The notes under the pieces were generated by a model. That model was not told the origin of the DNA and ran no database searches. It worked only from the letters and a program-made list of their open reading frames with translations. Shown here piece by piece: positions 18,008 to 27,435 of a stretch of 64,000 nt of DNA. Made by a program: the position numbers and the translations under genes. This DNA is from Pseudomonas borbori (lineage in GTDB: Bacteria > Pseudomonadota > Gammaproteobacteria > Pseudomonadales > Pseudomonadaceae), in the NCBI RefSeq assembly GCF_900115555.1, contig NZ_FOWX01000003.1, positions 178,666 to 242,665 of the forward strand, in the 5' to 3' direction. Position 1 is the first letter of the stretch, and the number at the start of each line of letters is the position of its first letter.

Positions 18008-19351
18008 ATGGGTTCCCCGGTCGAAATAACCAACCGTTCGCCCGCGCAGGTGGCCGACCTGCCGGCGCTCATCCGCCAATACGCCGAGCCCCTGCCGGAT
18101 CTGCACAGCAGTACCTTCGCCGAACTGTTCGACCGCTACGGCGATGCCCGCGTGGTGCTGATCGGCGAAGCCAGCCATGGCACCTCGGACTTCTACCGAA
18201 CCCGCGCCGCCATCAGCCAATGCCTGATCGAACGGCACGGTTTCAACATAGTCGCGGTCGAGGCGGACTGGCCGGATGCCGGGCAACTCGACCGCTTCGC
18301 CCGCCAGCGCGATGCCTCGGCCTGGACGCAGAACGCCTTTACCCGCTTCCCCACCTGGATGTGGCGCAACACCGACGTATCGCGCTTCATCCATTGGCTG
18401 CACCATCACAACCAGCGGTTGCCCGAGGACCAGCGCGTCGAGTTTCGCGGCCTGGATGTCTACAGCCTGCGCAACTCCATGGCCGAGGTCCTGCACTACC
18501 TGGATCGGCTCGACCCGCAGCAGGCCCGGCAGGCACGCCGGCGCTATGGCTGTCTGTCGCCCTGGCAGGACGAGCCGGCACGCTATGGCCTGTATGTCGA
18601 ACACGGCAACGGCGATTCCTGCGAGCAGGCCGTACTCGCCCAGCTCAACAGCCTGCTGGCCCAACGCCTGGAAGCCTGCGCACAGGACCACGAAGACCTC
18701 TTCAATGCGGCGCAGAATGCCCGGGTGGTGCGGGCGGCCGAGCAGTACTACCGGGTCATGTACCGTGGCTCCGCCGAGTCGTGGAACCTGCGCGACCGGC
18801 ATATGTTCGAGACCCTGCAGGCCCTGCTGCAGCACCGCGGCCCCGCGGCGAAAGCCGTGGTCTGGGCGCACAACTCGCATATCGGCAATGCCGCCGCCAC
18901 CGCCATGGGCTGGCGCGGCGAATTCAACATCGGTCAACTCAGCCGCCTGGCCTGGGAGCACGAGGCCGTGCTGATCGGCATGGCCACCGACCATGGCCAG
19001 GTGGCCGCCGCCGACGACTGGGATGGCGCCATGCACATCAAGGACATCCGCCCGGCAAGGCCGAACAGCTGGGAGCACCAGTTTCACCGGAGCGGCCTCA
19101 GCGCCGCCCTGCTCGACTGGCGCGACCCCAAGCGCCAAGTGGTACGCGACGCCCTGTCCACCCTCCTGCTCGAACGCGCCATCGGCGTCATCTATCGGCC
19201 GCTGACCGAGCTGCAAAGCCACTACTTCCAGGCCGTGCTGGCCGATCAGTTCGATGCATTCATCTGGCTCGACGAAACCCACCCGGTCAAACCGCTCAGC
19301 ACCCCCGGCAGCGCGAGTCACGATGACGAGACCTACCCGTTCGGGATCTAG
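18008..19351 (+). CDS. Erythromycin-esterase-like protein (PF05139)
   Basis: A 447-residue protein of the EreA/EreB-like superfamily. The family blocks are present: GEASHGTSDFYRTRAAISQ (about residues 57-75), whose Glu and His form part of the catalytic centre, VAVEADWPDA shortly after, and WAHNSHIGNA in the middle. A ribosome site GAGGTG precedes the ATG. No signal peptide, so cytosolic. True macrolide esterases are a small branch; most chromosomal members, often beside phosphoribosyl transferases, have unknown substrates. Macrolide resistance should not be assumed. Confidence 0.85.
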   Translation: MGSPVEITNRSPAQVADLPALIRQYAEPLPDLHSSTFAELFDRYGDARVVLIGEASHGTSDFYRTRAAISQCLIERHGFNIVAVEADWPDAGQLDRFARQRDASAWTQNAFTRFPTWMWRNTDVSRFIHWLHHHNQRLPEDQRVEFRGLDVYSLRNSMAEVLHYLDRLDPQQARQARRRYGCLSPWQDEPARYGLYVEHGNGDSCEQAVLAQLNSLLAQRLEACAQDHEDLFNAAQNARVVRAAEQYYRVMYRGSAESWNLRDRHMFETLQALLQHRGPAAKAVVWAHNSHIGNAAATAMGWRGEFNIGQLSRLAWEHEAVLIGMATDHGQVAAADDWDGAMHIKDIRPARPNSWEHQFHRSGLSAALLDWRDPKRQVVRDALSTLLLERAIGVIYRPLTELQSHYFQAVLADQFDAFIWLDETHPVKPLSTPGSASHDDETYPFGI

Positions 19352-19414
19352 GGTTAAACAAGCCGCTGCCGGCTGGCGACGGTCGCAGCAGGCAAGCGAT
19401 TTTTCACCGCCACT

Positions 19415-22400
19415 TCAGCCCTCGACCTGACTCCACTGCTTGCTCAGGCGTTTGTCCGACACCGCCAGCTTGGTGCCGAGCTGCTGGGCGAACAGCGACA
19501 CCCGGTATTCCTCGAGCATCCAGCGATACAGGGTCAGCTGCGGGTCGCGCTTGCCTTCCTGGCGGTGCTTGCCCAGGCGCGCCTGGTACTGTTCCCAGTA
19601 GCCGGCCAGCTCGCCGCTCCAGACCCGGTCGCGCTGCAGCTGGGCGCCGATCTTGTCCAGGCGCTGTTCGATGGCTTTCAGGTAACGCGGCAGCTCCTTG
19701 AGCCATTCGCCCGGGGTTTCGCGGACGAAGCCCAAGTAGACCAGGTTGCCCAGCTGCAGCTTGATGTCGTTGAGGGCGATGGCCTGGGCCAGGTCGATCT
19801 TGCCCTTGAAACGCTTCTGCAGGCCGTGCCAGAGCTTGAGGATCTCCAAAGTCAGTCTGGCCAGGCGCTCGGCGTGACTGGTCCAGTCACCGCGTTTACG
19901 TTCGGCCAGGGCCGCGAGGGCGGCGCCGTCGCGGGGCAGCGTGGCTTCGCCGTCGAGGATGCAGCTATCCAGGCTGGCCAGGAGGATGTCCTCGACCAGC
20001 GCCTCGACCCGGCCCAGCTCGCGATGCAACAGGCCCAGTTCGGTCAGCCCCGGCAGCTTGCCGCGGAGGAACTTGGCTTGCTCGGCCAGCTGTTGCAGGA
20101 GCAGGCGCTGCAGGGCGCGGCGGTGCTGGAATTCGGCTTCGGCCAAGGTTGGGAAGCGGCCTTCCTTGACCGTGCCGGCCTCCTCCACCAGCGCCGGATA
20201 CACCGTCAGCGACAGGCCGGCGATCTGCTGCTGGGTTTTCTCGGCCACGGCGACGAAGGCCTTGGCCTCGACCGACTTCTGGCTCTTCCCGGTCTGCGGC
20301 AGGGCCAGCGCGGCCTGGCTGGCCTCACTGAAGCGCGCGCACAGTTCGGCCAGGTCGCGGCCTTCGCCGAGGACCTTGCCATGGGTGTCGACCACCTCCA
20401 GGTTCATCTTCAGGTGGCTGTCGAGCTGCGCTTCGGCCTCGGTCCAGGCCTCGTCGCTCACCCGCACCCCGGTCATGCGCTGCAGTTCGCGGCCCAGGGC
20501 GGCGGGCAGGCTGCCCTCACCGACGCTCAGCTTGCTCAAGGCGGCGCCGATGAAATCCGGTACCGGCACGAAGTTCTTGCGCAGGGCCTTGGGCAGGTTG
20601 CGCACCAGGGCGATGCACTTGGCTTCCAGCAGGCCGGGCACCAGCCATTGCAGACGCTCGGCCGGCAGTTGCGGCAGCAGCGGCGCCGGTACGCGCAAGG
20701 TGACGCCGTCGCGTGGGTGGTTGGGCTCGAAGTGGTAGCTCAGCGGCAGGGTCAGTTCCCCCAGGCGCAGGGTATCCGGGTACTGCGCGGCGGTGATCTC
20801 CTTGGCATCGCGGGCCAGCACGTCTTCCTCGCGCATGATCAGCAGCTGCGGGTCTTTCTGGCTCTCGGTCTTGTACCAGCTGTCGAAGGTCGCGGCCTGG
20901 TAGATCTCGGCCGGCAGGCGCGCCTGGTAGTAGGCGAACAGGGTTTCCTCGTCGGCGAGGATGTCGCGCCGGCGGGCCTTGGCTTCCAGCTCGTCGAGCT
21001 GCTCCAGCAGCTTGCGGTTGGCGCTCAGGCACTTGGCCCGGGAGAGGATTTCACCGCCGACCAGGCCCTCGCGGATAAACAGCTCGCGCGACACCTCGGG
21101 GTCGATGGGGCCGTAATGCACCGGCCGGCGACCGACCACGATCAGGCCGTAGAGGCTGATCTGCTCGTAGGCCACCACCTGGCCGCGCTTCTTCTCCCAG
21201 TGCGGCTCCAGGTGGTTCTTCTTGATCAGGTGCGGCGCCAGTGGTTCGATCCAGTCCGGCTCGATCCTGGCCACCATGCGGGCGAACAGCTTGGTGGTCT
21301 CGACCAGTTCAGAGGCCATGATCCAGGTGGGTTTCTTGCGTCCGATCACGCTCGAGGGGTGCACCCAGAAACGCCGCTGCCGTGCGCCCAGGTAGTCGCC
21401 GTCTTCGGTCTTCTGGCCGATCTGGCTGAGCAGGCCGGAGAGGATTGCCTTGTGCACCGCGGCGTAGCCCTTGGCGCGCTGGGCGGCTTCATCGACTTCG
21501 GCAGGTTTTGCCGGTTTGCTCGCCTGCTGCGCACCGCCCTTCGTAGGATGGCGTTGAGCGGAGCGATACCCATCGGCGCTGCCGTGGCCTTCGGAGAGTT
21601 TCAGCTCACGGGCGATCAGCACCAGCTGGCGGTGCGCATCGCGCCATTCGCGCAGGCGCAGGTAATTGAGGAAGTTCTTCCGACACCAGCTGCGTAGCGC
21701 ACCGGAACCGAGAGCCTGGCGCTGCTCCTCGAAGCCGCGCCACAGGTTGATCAGCGCGGCGAAGTCGGAATCGACGTCCTTCCACTGCGCGTGGGCCTGG
21801 TCGGCGGCCTGCTGGCGATCCGCGGGGCGTTCTCGCGGGTCCTGCACCGACAGGCTGCTGGCGATGATCAGCACTTCCTCGAGGCTGCCTTGCTTGGCGC
21901 CTTCCAGGACCATGCGCCCCAGCCGTGGGTCGACCGGCAGGCGCGCCAGCTGGCGGCCCAGCGCGGTCAACTGGCCCTCGCGGCTGACCGCCGAGAGCTC
22001 CTGCAACAGGTTGAAGCCGTCGCTGATCGCCTTGCCGTCCGGCGGTTCGATAAAGGGGAAAGCCTCGATCTCGCCGAGGCGCAGGTGAAGCATCTGCAGG
22101 ATCACCGCCGCCAGGTTGGTGCGCAGGATCTCCGGGTCGGTGAAGGCCGGCCGGCCATTGAAATCCTCCTCGCTGTACAGGCGCACGCAGATGCCCGGCT
22201 CGACCCGGCCGCAGCGGCCCTTGCGCTGGTTGGCGCTGGCCTGGGACACGGCTTCGATCGGCAGGCGCTGGACCTTGGCGCGGTAGCTGTAGCGGCTGAT
22301 GCGCGCGGTGCCGCTGTCAATCACGTAACGGATGCCCGGCACGGTCAGCGAGGTCTCGGCGACGTTGGTGGCCAGGACGACCTTGCGCGCGCCCATGGGC

Positions 22401-23452
22401 GCGAAAATCTTCTGCTGCTCGGCCGGGCTCAGGCGCGCATACAGCGGCAACACTTCGGTGAACCTCAGGTTGGCCTTGCGCAGCACCTCGGCGCAGTCGC
22501 GGATCTCGCGCTCGCCGGGGAGGAACACCAGCACATCGCCGGGGTGCTTGCCTGCGCTCTTCTCGAAGGCGGCGATCTCATCGAGGCTGGCGACAATCGC
22601 CTGATCGACCGAGAGGTCTTCCTCGACCCGGTTGCCGTCCTCGTCCTGCTCGGCCGTCAGCGGCCGGTACCAGGTGTCGACCGGATAGGTACGCCCCGAG
22701 ACTTCGACGATGGGCGCCCCGGGTAGGCCGTCCCCACCGAAATGCTCGGAGAAGCGCTGCAGGTCGATGGTCGCCGAGGTGATGATCAGCTTGAGGTCGG
22801 GGCGGCGCGCCAGCAGGGTTTTCAGGTAACCGAGGAGGAAGTCGATGTTCAGGCTGCGCTCGTGGGCCTCGTCGACGATCAGGGTGTCGTACTTTTCCAG
22901 GTAGCGGTCGTGCTGGGTCTCGGCCAGCAGGATGCCGTCGGTCATCAGCTTGATCAGGCTGCGCTCGCCGCTCTTGTCCTCGAAACGCACCTGATAGCCG
23001 ACTAGTTCGCCCAACGGCGTGCCGATCTCTTCCGCCACCCGGGTGGCCACGCTGCGCGCGGCCAGGCGCCGCGGCTGGGTGTGGCCGATCAGGCCATGCA
23101 CGCCGCGGCCCAGCTCCAGACAGATCTTCGGCAACTGGGTGGTCTTGCCCGAACCGGTCTCGCCGGCAATCACCACCACCTGGTGTTTGGCGATGGCGGC
23201 CTTGATCTCGTCGCGCTTGGCGGCGATCGGCAAGGCATCGTCGTAACGCATGAGCGGCACGCTGAGACGGCGCGCCTCGACCTTGGCCACGGAGGTCTGG
23301 AAGTGTTCCAGCCACTGCCCCAGCCTGGCCGGGTCCGGCACCGCCTGCTTGCGCAGCTCGTGTAGCTGGCGGCGCAGGCGGTGGCGGTCGGCCAGCAGGG
23401 CCTGGTCGAGGTTTTTCAGCAGTTGGTCGAGTGCAGGAACTGAATCGGTCAT
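19415..23452 (-). CDS. hrpA: ATP-dependent RNA helicase HrpA (DEAH box)
   Basis: A 1345-residue DEAH/RHA helicase; E. coli HrpA has 1300. The start ATG at 23452 (MTDSVPALDQ) fits the family; the frame is open 100 residues upstream without similarity. Walker A GETGSGKTTQLP and the DEAH box (VDEAHERSLN) lie in RecA domain 1, followed by SATIDLQRFSEHF and then motif VI QRKGRCGRVEPG. HA2 and OB-fold regions follow, and the long HrpA-specific C-terminal half (DUF3418) reaches the end. HrpA acts on mRNA/fimbrial transcripts and rescues stalled ribosomes. Around residue 630 the sequence contains an in-frame copy of an intergenic repeat, in a linker that is much shorter in E. coli. Confidence 0.95.
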   Translation of the reverse strand: MTDSVPALDQLLKNLDQALLADRHRLRRQLHELRKQAVPDPARLGQWLEHFQTSVAKVEARRLSVPLMRYDDALPIAAKRDEIKAAIAKHQVVVIAGETGSGKTTQLPKICLELGRGVHGLIGHTQPRRLAARSVATRVAEEIGTPLGELVGYQVRFEDKSGERSLIKLMTDGILLAETQHDRYLEKYDTLIVDEAHERSLNIDFLLGYLKTLLARRPDLKLIITSATIDLQRFSEHFGGDGLPGAPIVEVSGRTYPVDTWYRPLTAEQDEDGNRVEEDLSVDQAIVASLDEIAAFEKSAGKHPGDVLVFLPGEREIRDCAEVLRKANLRFTEVLPLYARLSPAEQQKIFAPMGARKVVLATNVAETSLTVPGIRYVIDSGTARISRYSYRAKVQRLPIEAVSQASANQRKGRCGRVEPGICVRLYSEEDFNGRPAFTDPEILRTNLAAVILQMLHLRLGEIEAFPFIEPPDGKAISDGFNLLQELSAVSREGQLTALGRQLARLPVDPRLGRMVLEGAKQGSLEEVLIIASSLSVQDPRERPADRQQAADQAHAQWKDVDSDFAALINLWRGFEEQRQALGSGALRSWCRKNFLNYLRLREWRDAHRQLVLIARELKLSEGHGSADGYRSAQRHPTKGGAQQASKPAKPAEVDEAAQRAKGYAAVHKAILSGLLSQIGQKTEDGDYLGARQRRFWVHPSSVIGRKKPTWIMASELVETTKLFARMVARIEPDWIEPLAPHLIKKNHLEPHWEKKRGQVVAYEQISLYGLIVVGRRPVHYGPIDPEVSRELFIREGLVGGEILSRAKCLSANRKLLEQLDELEAKARRRDILADEETLFAYYQARLPAEIYQAATFDSWYKTESQKDPQLLIMREEDVLARDAKEITAAQYPDTLRLGELTLPLSYHFEPNHPRDGVTLRVPAPLLPQLPAERLQWLVPGLLEAKCIALVRNLPKALRKNFVPVPDFIGAALSKLSVGEGSLPAALGRELQRMTGVRVSDEAWTEAEAQLDSHLKMNLEVVDTHGKVLGEGRDLAELCARFSEASQAALALPQTGKSQKSVEAKAFVAVAEKTQQQIAGLSLTVYPALVEEAGTVKEGRFPTLAEAEFQHRRALQRLLLQQLAEQAKFLRGKLPGLTELGLLHRELGRVEALVEDILLASLDSCILDGEATLPRDGAALAALAERKRGDWTSHAERLARLTLEILKLWHGLQKRFKGKIDLAQAIALNDIKLQLGNLVYLGFVRETPGEWLKELPRYLKAIEQRLDKIGAQLQRDRVWSGELAGYWEQYQARLGKHRQEGKRDPQLTLYRWMLEEYRVSLFAQQLGTKLAVSDKRLSKQWSQVEG
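21543..21575. repeat. Family-3 repeat copy inside the hrpA reading frame
   Basis: On the plus strand the bases read GTAGGATGGCGTTGAGC then GGAGCGATACCCATCGG, the hallmark of a widespread Pseudomonas intergenic repeat (GTAGGATGGGTT ... AACCCATC). It is translated on the minus strand as part of HrpA residues about 626-637 (GYRSAQRHPTK). Compare the intergenic copy between recO and era at 25225-25335. Confidence 0.7.
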
Positions 23453-23723
23453 CGCATGCTTTCGTAAGGGCGAGGCTCGCTCGCAATCCGCGCCACCCGG
23501 CGTGGCTAACCGGGCATGGCCCGGGCCGGCAGATGGCGCTGAAAAAAGAGCGGCGATTGTCGCAGATTTGCGCCCCGGGAAACGACAACATGTAGAGCGG
23601 TTCGGACTGCGTTCCGCTCGGTGCATGGGCCGGCGGGCCAGACTGGTTAAATCCAGGCTTGGCATTTTGCTGGACGCCTGGCCGCGGACGCCTAGCCTGG
23701 GCGCGCACGCGAGGCCGCTGTTA

Positions 23724-23748
23724 ACGCCCCTCTCTTTTATCGAGAGGG
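23724..23748. terminator. Terminator-like hairpin downstream of pdxJ
   Basis: GCCCCTCTC and GAGAGGGGC form a perfect 9-bp stem around a 7-base loop, 23 bases after the pdxJ stop. No T-run follows on the minus strand, so termination would be inefficient or bidirectional. The rest of the 318-base gap to hrpA (23453-23770) shows no gene. Confidence 0.6.
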
Positions 23749-23770
23749 GCAACGCGGGCAGTTGAGCCTG

Positions 23771-24517
23771 TCAGGGGCGATTGGCCGCCGCGACTATCAG
23801 TTGCTTCATCTCCACCACCGCCTGCTTGAAGCCGACGAACAGGGCATGGGCGACCAGGGCGTGGCCGATGTTCAGCTCGTTGATCCCGGCGATCGCCGCC
23901 ACCGCCTCGACGTTGTGGTAATGCAGGCCGTGGCCGGCGTTGACGATCAGGCCATGGGCCAGGCCGCAGGCCACGCCGTCGCGAATCCGCGCCAATTCCT
24001 TGGCCGTTTCGACCGGCGTACTGGCATCGGCATAGCGCCCGGTGTGCAGCTCGATAGCCGGCGCACCGACGCGCTTGGAGGCTTCAATCTGCTGCGGGTC
24101 CGGGTCGATGAACAGCGAGACTTCGCAGCCGATCCGGCTCAGGCGCTCGACCGCGGCGCGAATCCGCGCCTCTTGCCCGGCCACGTCCAGGCCACCCTCG
24201 GTGGTCAGCTCCTGACGGGTTTCCGGCACCAGACAGACATGCTCGGGGCGAATGCTTTCGGCGAAGGCGAGCATCTCCTCGGTGACGCCCATCTCGAAGT
24301 TCATCCGCGTCTGCATGACCTCCCTGAGCAGCCGCACGTCACGCTCCTGGATATGTCGACGGTCTTCGCGCAGGTGCACGGTGATGCCATCGGCGCCCGC
24401 CTCCTCAGCGTCCAGCGCGGCCTTGACCGGATCCGGGTAGCGCGTACCGCGGGTCTGGCGCAGGGTCGCCACATGGTCGATGTTCACACCCAGCAGAATA
24501 CGGTTGGCGTCAGTCAC
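23771..24517 (-). CDS. pdxJ: Pyridoxine 5'-phosphate synthase
   Basis: A 248-residue TIM-barrel enzyme that condenses 1-deoxy-D-xylulose 5-phosphate with 3-amino-2-oxopropyl phosphate, the last ring-forming step of DXP-dependent vitamin B6 synthesis. The family start [18 protein letters not shown], the [14 protein letters not shown] block and the LHTGRYAD segment are all present. Translation starts at GTG 24517, overlapping the recO stop by eight bases. It closes the lepA-lepB-DUF4845-rnc-era-recO-pdxJ array, an order conserved in Pseudomonas. Confidence 0.96.
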   Translation of the reverse strand: MTDANRILLGVNIDHVATLRQTRGTRYPDPVKAALDAEEAGADGITVHLREDRRHIQERDVRLLREVMQTRMNFEMGVTEEMLAFAESIRPEHVCLVPETRQELTTEGGLDVAGQEARIRAAVERLSRIGCEVSLFIDPDPQQIEASKRVGAPAIELHTGRYADASTPVETAKELARIRDGVACGLAHGLIVNAGHGLHYHNVEAVAAIAGINELNIGHALVAHALFVGFKQAVVEMKQLIVAAANRP

Positions 24518-25202
24518 GTGATGGCTCCTTGAGCGTCATGAAGAGTTCGCGGCTGACCAGCGGTCGACCGCCTAAATGGGGTGCCAGGGCCTGGCGCATC
24601 AGGCGCTTGGCCGCGGCCAGGGCGCCCGGCGCGCTCCAGTCGGCCTCGGCCATGGCGAGCAACTCGCTACCGTGGAACACGCCCGGCTGCAACTGGCCGA
24701 CCGCTTCCAGGCCGGCATCCGCTTGCAGACGATAGAGACCCGCAGCGACGATCGGCTGGCCAAGCCGATCCACATCCAGGGCGAAACCATAGCCCAGCTC
24801 ATCGAGCAAACGCCATTCAAAAGAACGCAGCAAGGGCTCCAGCGCACGGCCCTGGGCCAGCGCCAGCACAGTCATGGCGTAGTGCTCGAAAGTCAGCGGG
24901 TGCGGGTCTTGCTCCGGCAGCAGGCGGATCAGCAGCTCGTTCAGATAGAGACCACTGAACAGCGCCTCGCCGTGCAACAGGTTGGGAATGCCGGCGGCTT
25001 CGAGGCGGCTGACGTTCTTCAGCTCGCCGCGCCCGCGAAACTCCACTTCCAGCGGCACGAACGGCCGCGCCAGGCTGCCGGCCTTGCCCCGCGCACCGCG
25101 CATTACCGCGCGCAGGCGGCCTTGCGGGGTGAGGAAATCCACCAGCGCACTGCTCTCGCGGTAGGCACGGCTGTGCAGAACATAGGCTGGCTGAGAGGTC
25201 AT
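24510..25202 (-). CDS. recO: DNA repair protein RecO
   Basis: A 230-residue recombination mediator that helps RecR load RecA onto SSB-coated single strands. The N-terminal OB fold is visible as [26 protein letters not shown], followed by the helical domain with [23 protein letters not shown]. The zinc-finger cysteines found in some RecO proteins are absent, as is usual in gammaproteobacteria. It overlaps pdxJ and is separated from era by a 160-base gap filled with a palindromic repeat. Confidence 0.94.
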   Translation of the reverse strand: MTSQPAYVLHSRAYRESSALVDFLTPQGRLRAVMRGARGKAGSLARPFVPLEVEFRGRGELKNVSRLEAAGIPNLLHGEALFSGLYLNELLIRLLPEQDPHPLTFEHYAMTVLALAQGRALEPLLRSFEWRLLDELGYGFALDVDRLGQPIVAAGLYRLQADAGLEAVGQLQPGVFHGSELLAMAEADWSAPGALAAAKRLMRQALAPHLGGRPLVSRELFMTLKEPSRD

Positions 25203-25224
25203 GGATGGTTGACTGCCACGTTCC

Positions 25225-25335
25225 GTAGGATGGGTTAGCCGCTTACACGATGCCCGTTCAAGACAACCTGCTGGGCGCGGCGTAACCCATCATCGAATTT
25301 GATGGGTTATCACCTACGCGGTCCGACCATCCTAC
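25225..25335. repeat. Family-3 nested palindromic repeat between era and recO
   Basis: Outer arms GTAGGATGG (from 25225) and CCATCCTAC (to 25335) enclose a perfect 10-bp hairpin, TAACCCATCA / TGATGGGTTA, at 25283-25309. The same core motif recurs in hrpA at 21543-21575. It lies inside the era-recO operon, on the transcript. Confidence 0.75.
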
Positions 25336-25364
25336 AATCTGATCGTCTACAACCCGGTCACAGC

Positions 25365-26267
25365 TCAAATATCGTCGTAGCCCAGGGAGCGCAAGGCGCG
25401 TTCGTCGTCCGACCAACCGCCTTTGACCTTGACCCAGAGGTTGAGCATGACCTTGGAGTCGAACATCACTTCCATGTCCTTGCGCGCCTCCTGGCCGATG
25501 CGCTTGATCCGCTCGCCCTTGTCGCCAATGATGATTTTCTTCTGGCCGTCGCGCTCGACCAGGATCAGCGCATGGATATGCAGAATACGCCCATCGCGCT
25601 TGAACTCTTCGATTTCCACGGTGATCTGGTACGGCAGCTCGGCGCCGAGCTGGCGCATGATCTTCTCGCGCACCAACTCGGCGGCGAAGAAACGGCTGGA
25701 ACGGTCGGTGACCTGGTCTTCCGGGAAGAAGTGCACGCCCTCGGGCAGGCGCTCGCCGACCAGTTTTTCCAGGGTATCGAGGTTGTGCCCGTGCTGGGCG
25801 GAGACCGGCACTATCTCGGCATTGGGCAACTGGGTCGCCAGCCACTCCAGGTGCGGCATCAGCTCGGCCTTGTCTTCGAGACGGTCGGTCTTGTTGATCG
25901 CCAGGATCACCGGACCCTGCACGTACTGCACGCGCTCGAGCACCAGCTGGTCCTCGTCGGTCCAGCGGGTGCGGTCGACCACGAAGATCACCACGTCGAC
26001 GTCTTTCAGCGCTGACGAGGCGTTCTTGTTCATGTAGCGGTTGAGGGCTTTCTCGTTGTTCTTGTGCAGGCCGGGGGTATCTACGTAGATCGCCTGCACG
26101 GCGCCTTCGGTCTTGATCCCGAGCATGTTGTGCCGGGTGGTCTGCGGCTTGCGCGAGGTGATCGCCAGCTTCTGCCCGAGGATGTGATTGAGCAGGGTCG
26201 ACTTACCCACGTTGGGCCGACCAACAATGGCGACATAGCCGCAGCGTGTAACGGGTGTATCAGTCAT
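25365..26267 (-). CDS. era: GTPase Era
   Basis: A 300-residue GTPase that binds 16S rRNA and assists maturation of the 30S subunit. G1 [10 protein letters not shown]3 DTPG and G4 NKTD are present in order, and the C-terminal KH domain contains [15 protein letters not shown] choose ATG 26267 ([11 protein letters not shown]) because GGAG lies seven bases upstream; an ATG six bases earlier is too close to that site. The start overlaps the rnc stop by eight bases, the usual rnc-era coupling. Confidence 0.96.
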   Translation of the reverse strand: MTDTPVTRCGYVAIVGRPNVGKSTLLNHILGQKLAITSRKPQTTRHNMLGIKTEGAVQAIYVDTPGLHKNNEKALNRYMNKNASSALKDVDVVIFVVDRTRWTDEDQLVLERVQYVQGPVILAINKTDRLEDKAELMPHLEWLATQLPNAEIVPVSAQHGHNLDTLEKLVGERLPEGVHFFPEDQVTDRSSRFFAAELVREKIMRQLGAELPYQITVEIEEFKRDGRILHIHALILVERDGQKKIIIGDKGERIKRIGQEARKDMEVMFDSKVMLNLWVKVKGGWSDDERALRSLGYDDI

Positions 26268-26949
26268 GCCCATTCTCCACCCCGAGGGCAATCAAGGCGG
26301 CGGCTGCAGCGACCTGTTCGGCGATGCGACGGCTGGCACCCTGGCCCAGGGTCTTGTCATTCAGTAAGGAAATCTGGCATTCGACGACGAATGTCCGACA
26401 ATGCGGATCGCCCTGAATATCCACCACGTCATAGCGCGGCAGCTCGCAGGCCCGCGATTGCAGGAATTCCTGCAAGCGGGTTTTCGGATCCTTGTTGGTA
26501 TCGACCAGGGTCAGGCTTTCCAGTTCATTGGTCAGCCAGGCGATCACCCGCTCGCGCGCCGCGTCCATCCCGGCATCCAGGTAGATGGCGCCGATCAGTG
26601 CTTCGAGGGCATCGGCGAGAATCGATTCTCGGCGGAAGCCGCCGCTCTTCAACTCGCCCGAGCCGAGCCGCAGGTAGTCGCCCAGATCGAAGCCACGGGC
26701 GAGGATGGCCAGGGTCTCGCCCTTGACCAGGCGCGCGCGCAAACGCGACAACTGACCTTCGCGCGCCAGCGGGAAGCGCTCGAACAGCGCCTCGCCGGCG
26801 ACGAAGTTGAGAATGGCGTCACCGAGGAACTCCAGGCGCTCATTGTTGCGCCCGGCGAAACTGCGGTGGGTCAGCGCCAGCACCATCAGGTCCTGATCTT
26901 TGAAGGTATAACCGAGCTGACGCTCGAGACGAGCCAACGAAGCACTCAC
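26260..26949 (-). CDS. rnc: Ribonuclease III
   Basis: A 229-residue double-strand-specific endoribonuclease that processes rRNA precursors and regulatory duplexes. The catalytic signature [13 protein letters not shown] lies near residue 38, with the second acidic cluster in [15 protein letters not shown]-terminal dsRNA-binding domain covers about 155-225 ([11 protein letters not shown], then [18 protein letters not shown]). The start is GTG at 26949, overlapping the DUF4845 stop (GTGA). Many bacteria autoregulate rnc through a leader hairpin, and one candidate lies upstream of this operon at 27381-27407. Confidence 0.96.
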   Translation of the reverse strand: MSASLARLERQLGYTFKDQDLMVLALTHRSFAGRNNERLEFLGDAILNFVAGEALFERFPLAREGQLSRLRARLVKGETLAILARGFDLGDYLRLGSGELKSGGFRRESILADALEALIGAIYLDAGMDAARERVIAWLTNELESLTLVDTNKDPKTRLQEFLQSRACELPRYDVVDIQGDPHCRTFVVECQISLLNDKTLGQGASRRIAEQVAAAAALIALGVENGHD

Positions 26950-27323
26950 GGCATGCGCACGCGATATTCTTTGTCGAACCGGACCACCAGATCGAGATTC
27001 TCGATCAGCGGCTCGCGCTTTTCATACTTCAGATGAGCACGAAACTCGTTGTTCTCGATTTTCACCTTCAACGCTTCTCTCAGATCGAGGTCGCGAATGC
27101 TGTTGACCTCCATGCCCTTGCCGACATGGCCATAGAAAGCGCCGACCGTGCGGATATCCATGGTCTGATCAGCTTCCACCGAGGTAATGATCTTTTCCAT
27201 CGACATATAGTCGAGGTAGTGCGGCAGCATCTTGAACGCCGTGCTGGCGAAGAATGCCACGACCGCCAGTACCATCAACCAGCTCAGTATCGACAAGCCT
27301 TTCTGCGAACGTGCAAATGTCAT
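26946..27323 (-). CDS. DUF4845 membrane protein
   Basis: A 125-residue protein with one N-terminal membrane segment (about residues 10-32, [21 protein letters not shown]) and a small periplasmic domain containing [12 protein letters not shown] and [23 protein letters not shown]. It is the DUF4845 family regularly found between lepB and rnc in Pseudomonas. ATG at 27323 has GGGGGC upstream; an in-frame TTG four codons earlier is less likely. Function unknown. The pseudopilin-like N-terminus (Arg-Ser-Gln-Lys-Gly then hydrophobic) is worth noting but no processing site is established. Confidence 0.85.
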   Translation of the reverse strand: MTFARSQKGLSILSWLMVLAVVAFFASTAFKMLPHYLDYMSMEKIITSVEADQTMDIRTVGAFYGHVGKGMEVNSIRDLDLREALKVKIENNEFRAHLKYEKREPLIENLDLVVRFDKEYRVRMP

Positions 27324-27369
27324 GTTTGCCCCCAAGTTCGACCAATGTGAGTGCCCAGCGGGCCAAGAC

Positions 27370-27407
27370 TATATATAGCCTGCGGCGCCGTATTGAACAG
27401 CGCCGCA
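27370..27407 (-). promoter_or_regulatory. Leader hairpin and AT-rich promoter candidate ahead of DUF4845-rnc
   Basis: TGCGGCGC and GCGCCGCA (27381-27407, 11-base loop) form a perfect 8-bp hairpin after the lepB stop. Downstream on the minus strand lies the palindrome CTATATATAG (27370-27379), an unusual AT-rich block that can supply a -10 (TATAGT). Either the hairpin ends lepB transcripts and a new promoter serves the rnc operon, or it is an RNase III target. Confidence 0.4.
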
Positions 27408-27435
27408 CTTATTCTATGAACTCAGGCGCGAAAGG

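Noticed and set aside
17795..19321. A 508-codon open frame antisense to the erythromycin-esterase homologue
   Set aside because: Shadow of the real gene; no family motif, no ribosome site, and it extends into an intergenic region.
18008..19351. Macrolide-resistance esterase
   Set aside because: The family similarity is real but chromosomal members mostly have other, unknown substrates; no resistance context is present.
19565..21697. A 710-codon open frame on the plus strand opposite hrpA
   Set aside because: It lies wholly antisense to a complete, well-conserved helicase and shows the Ala/Gly/Leu/Gln-rich composition of high-GC shadow frames.
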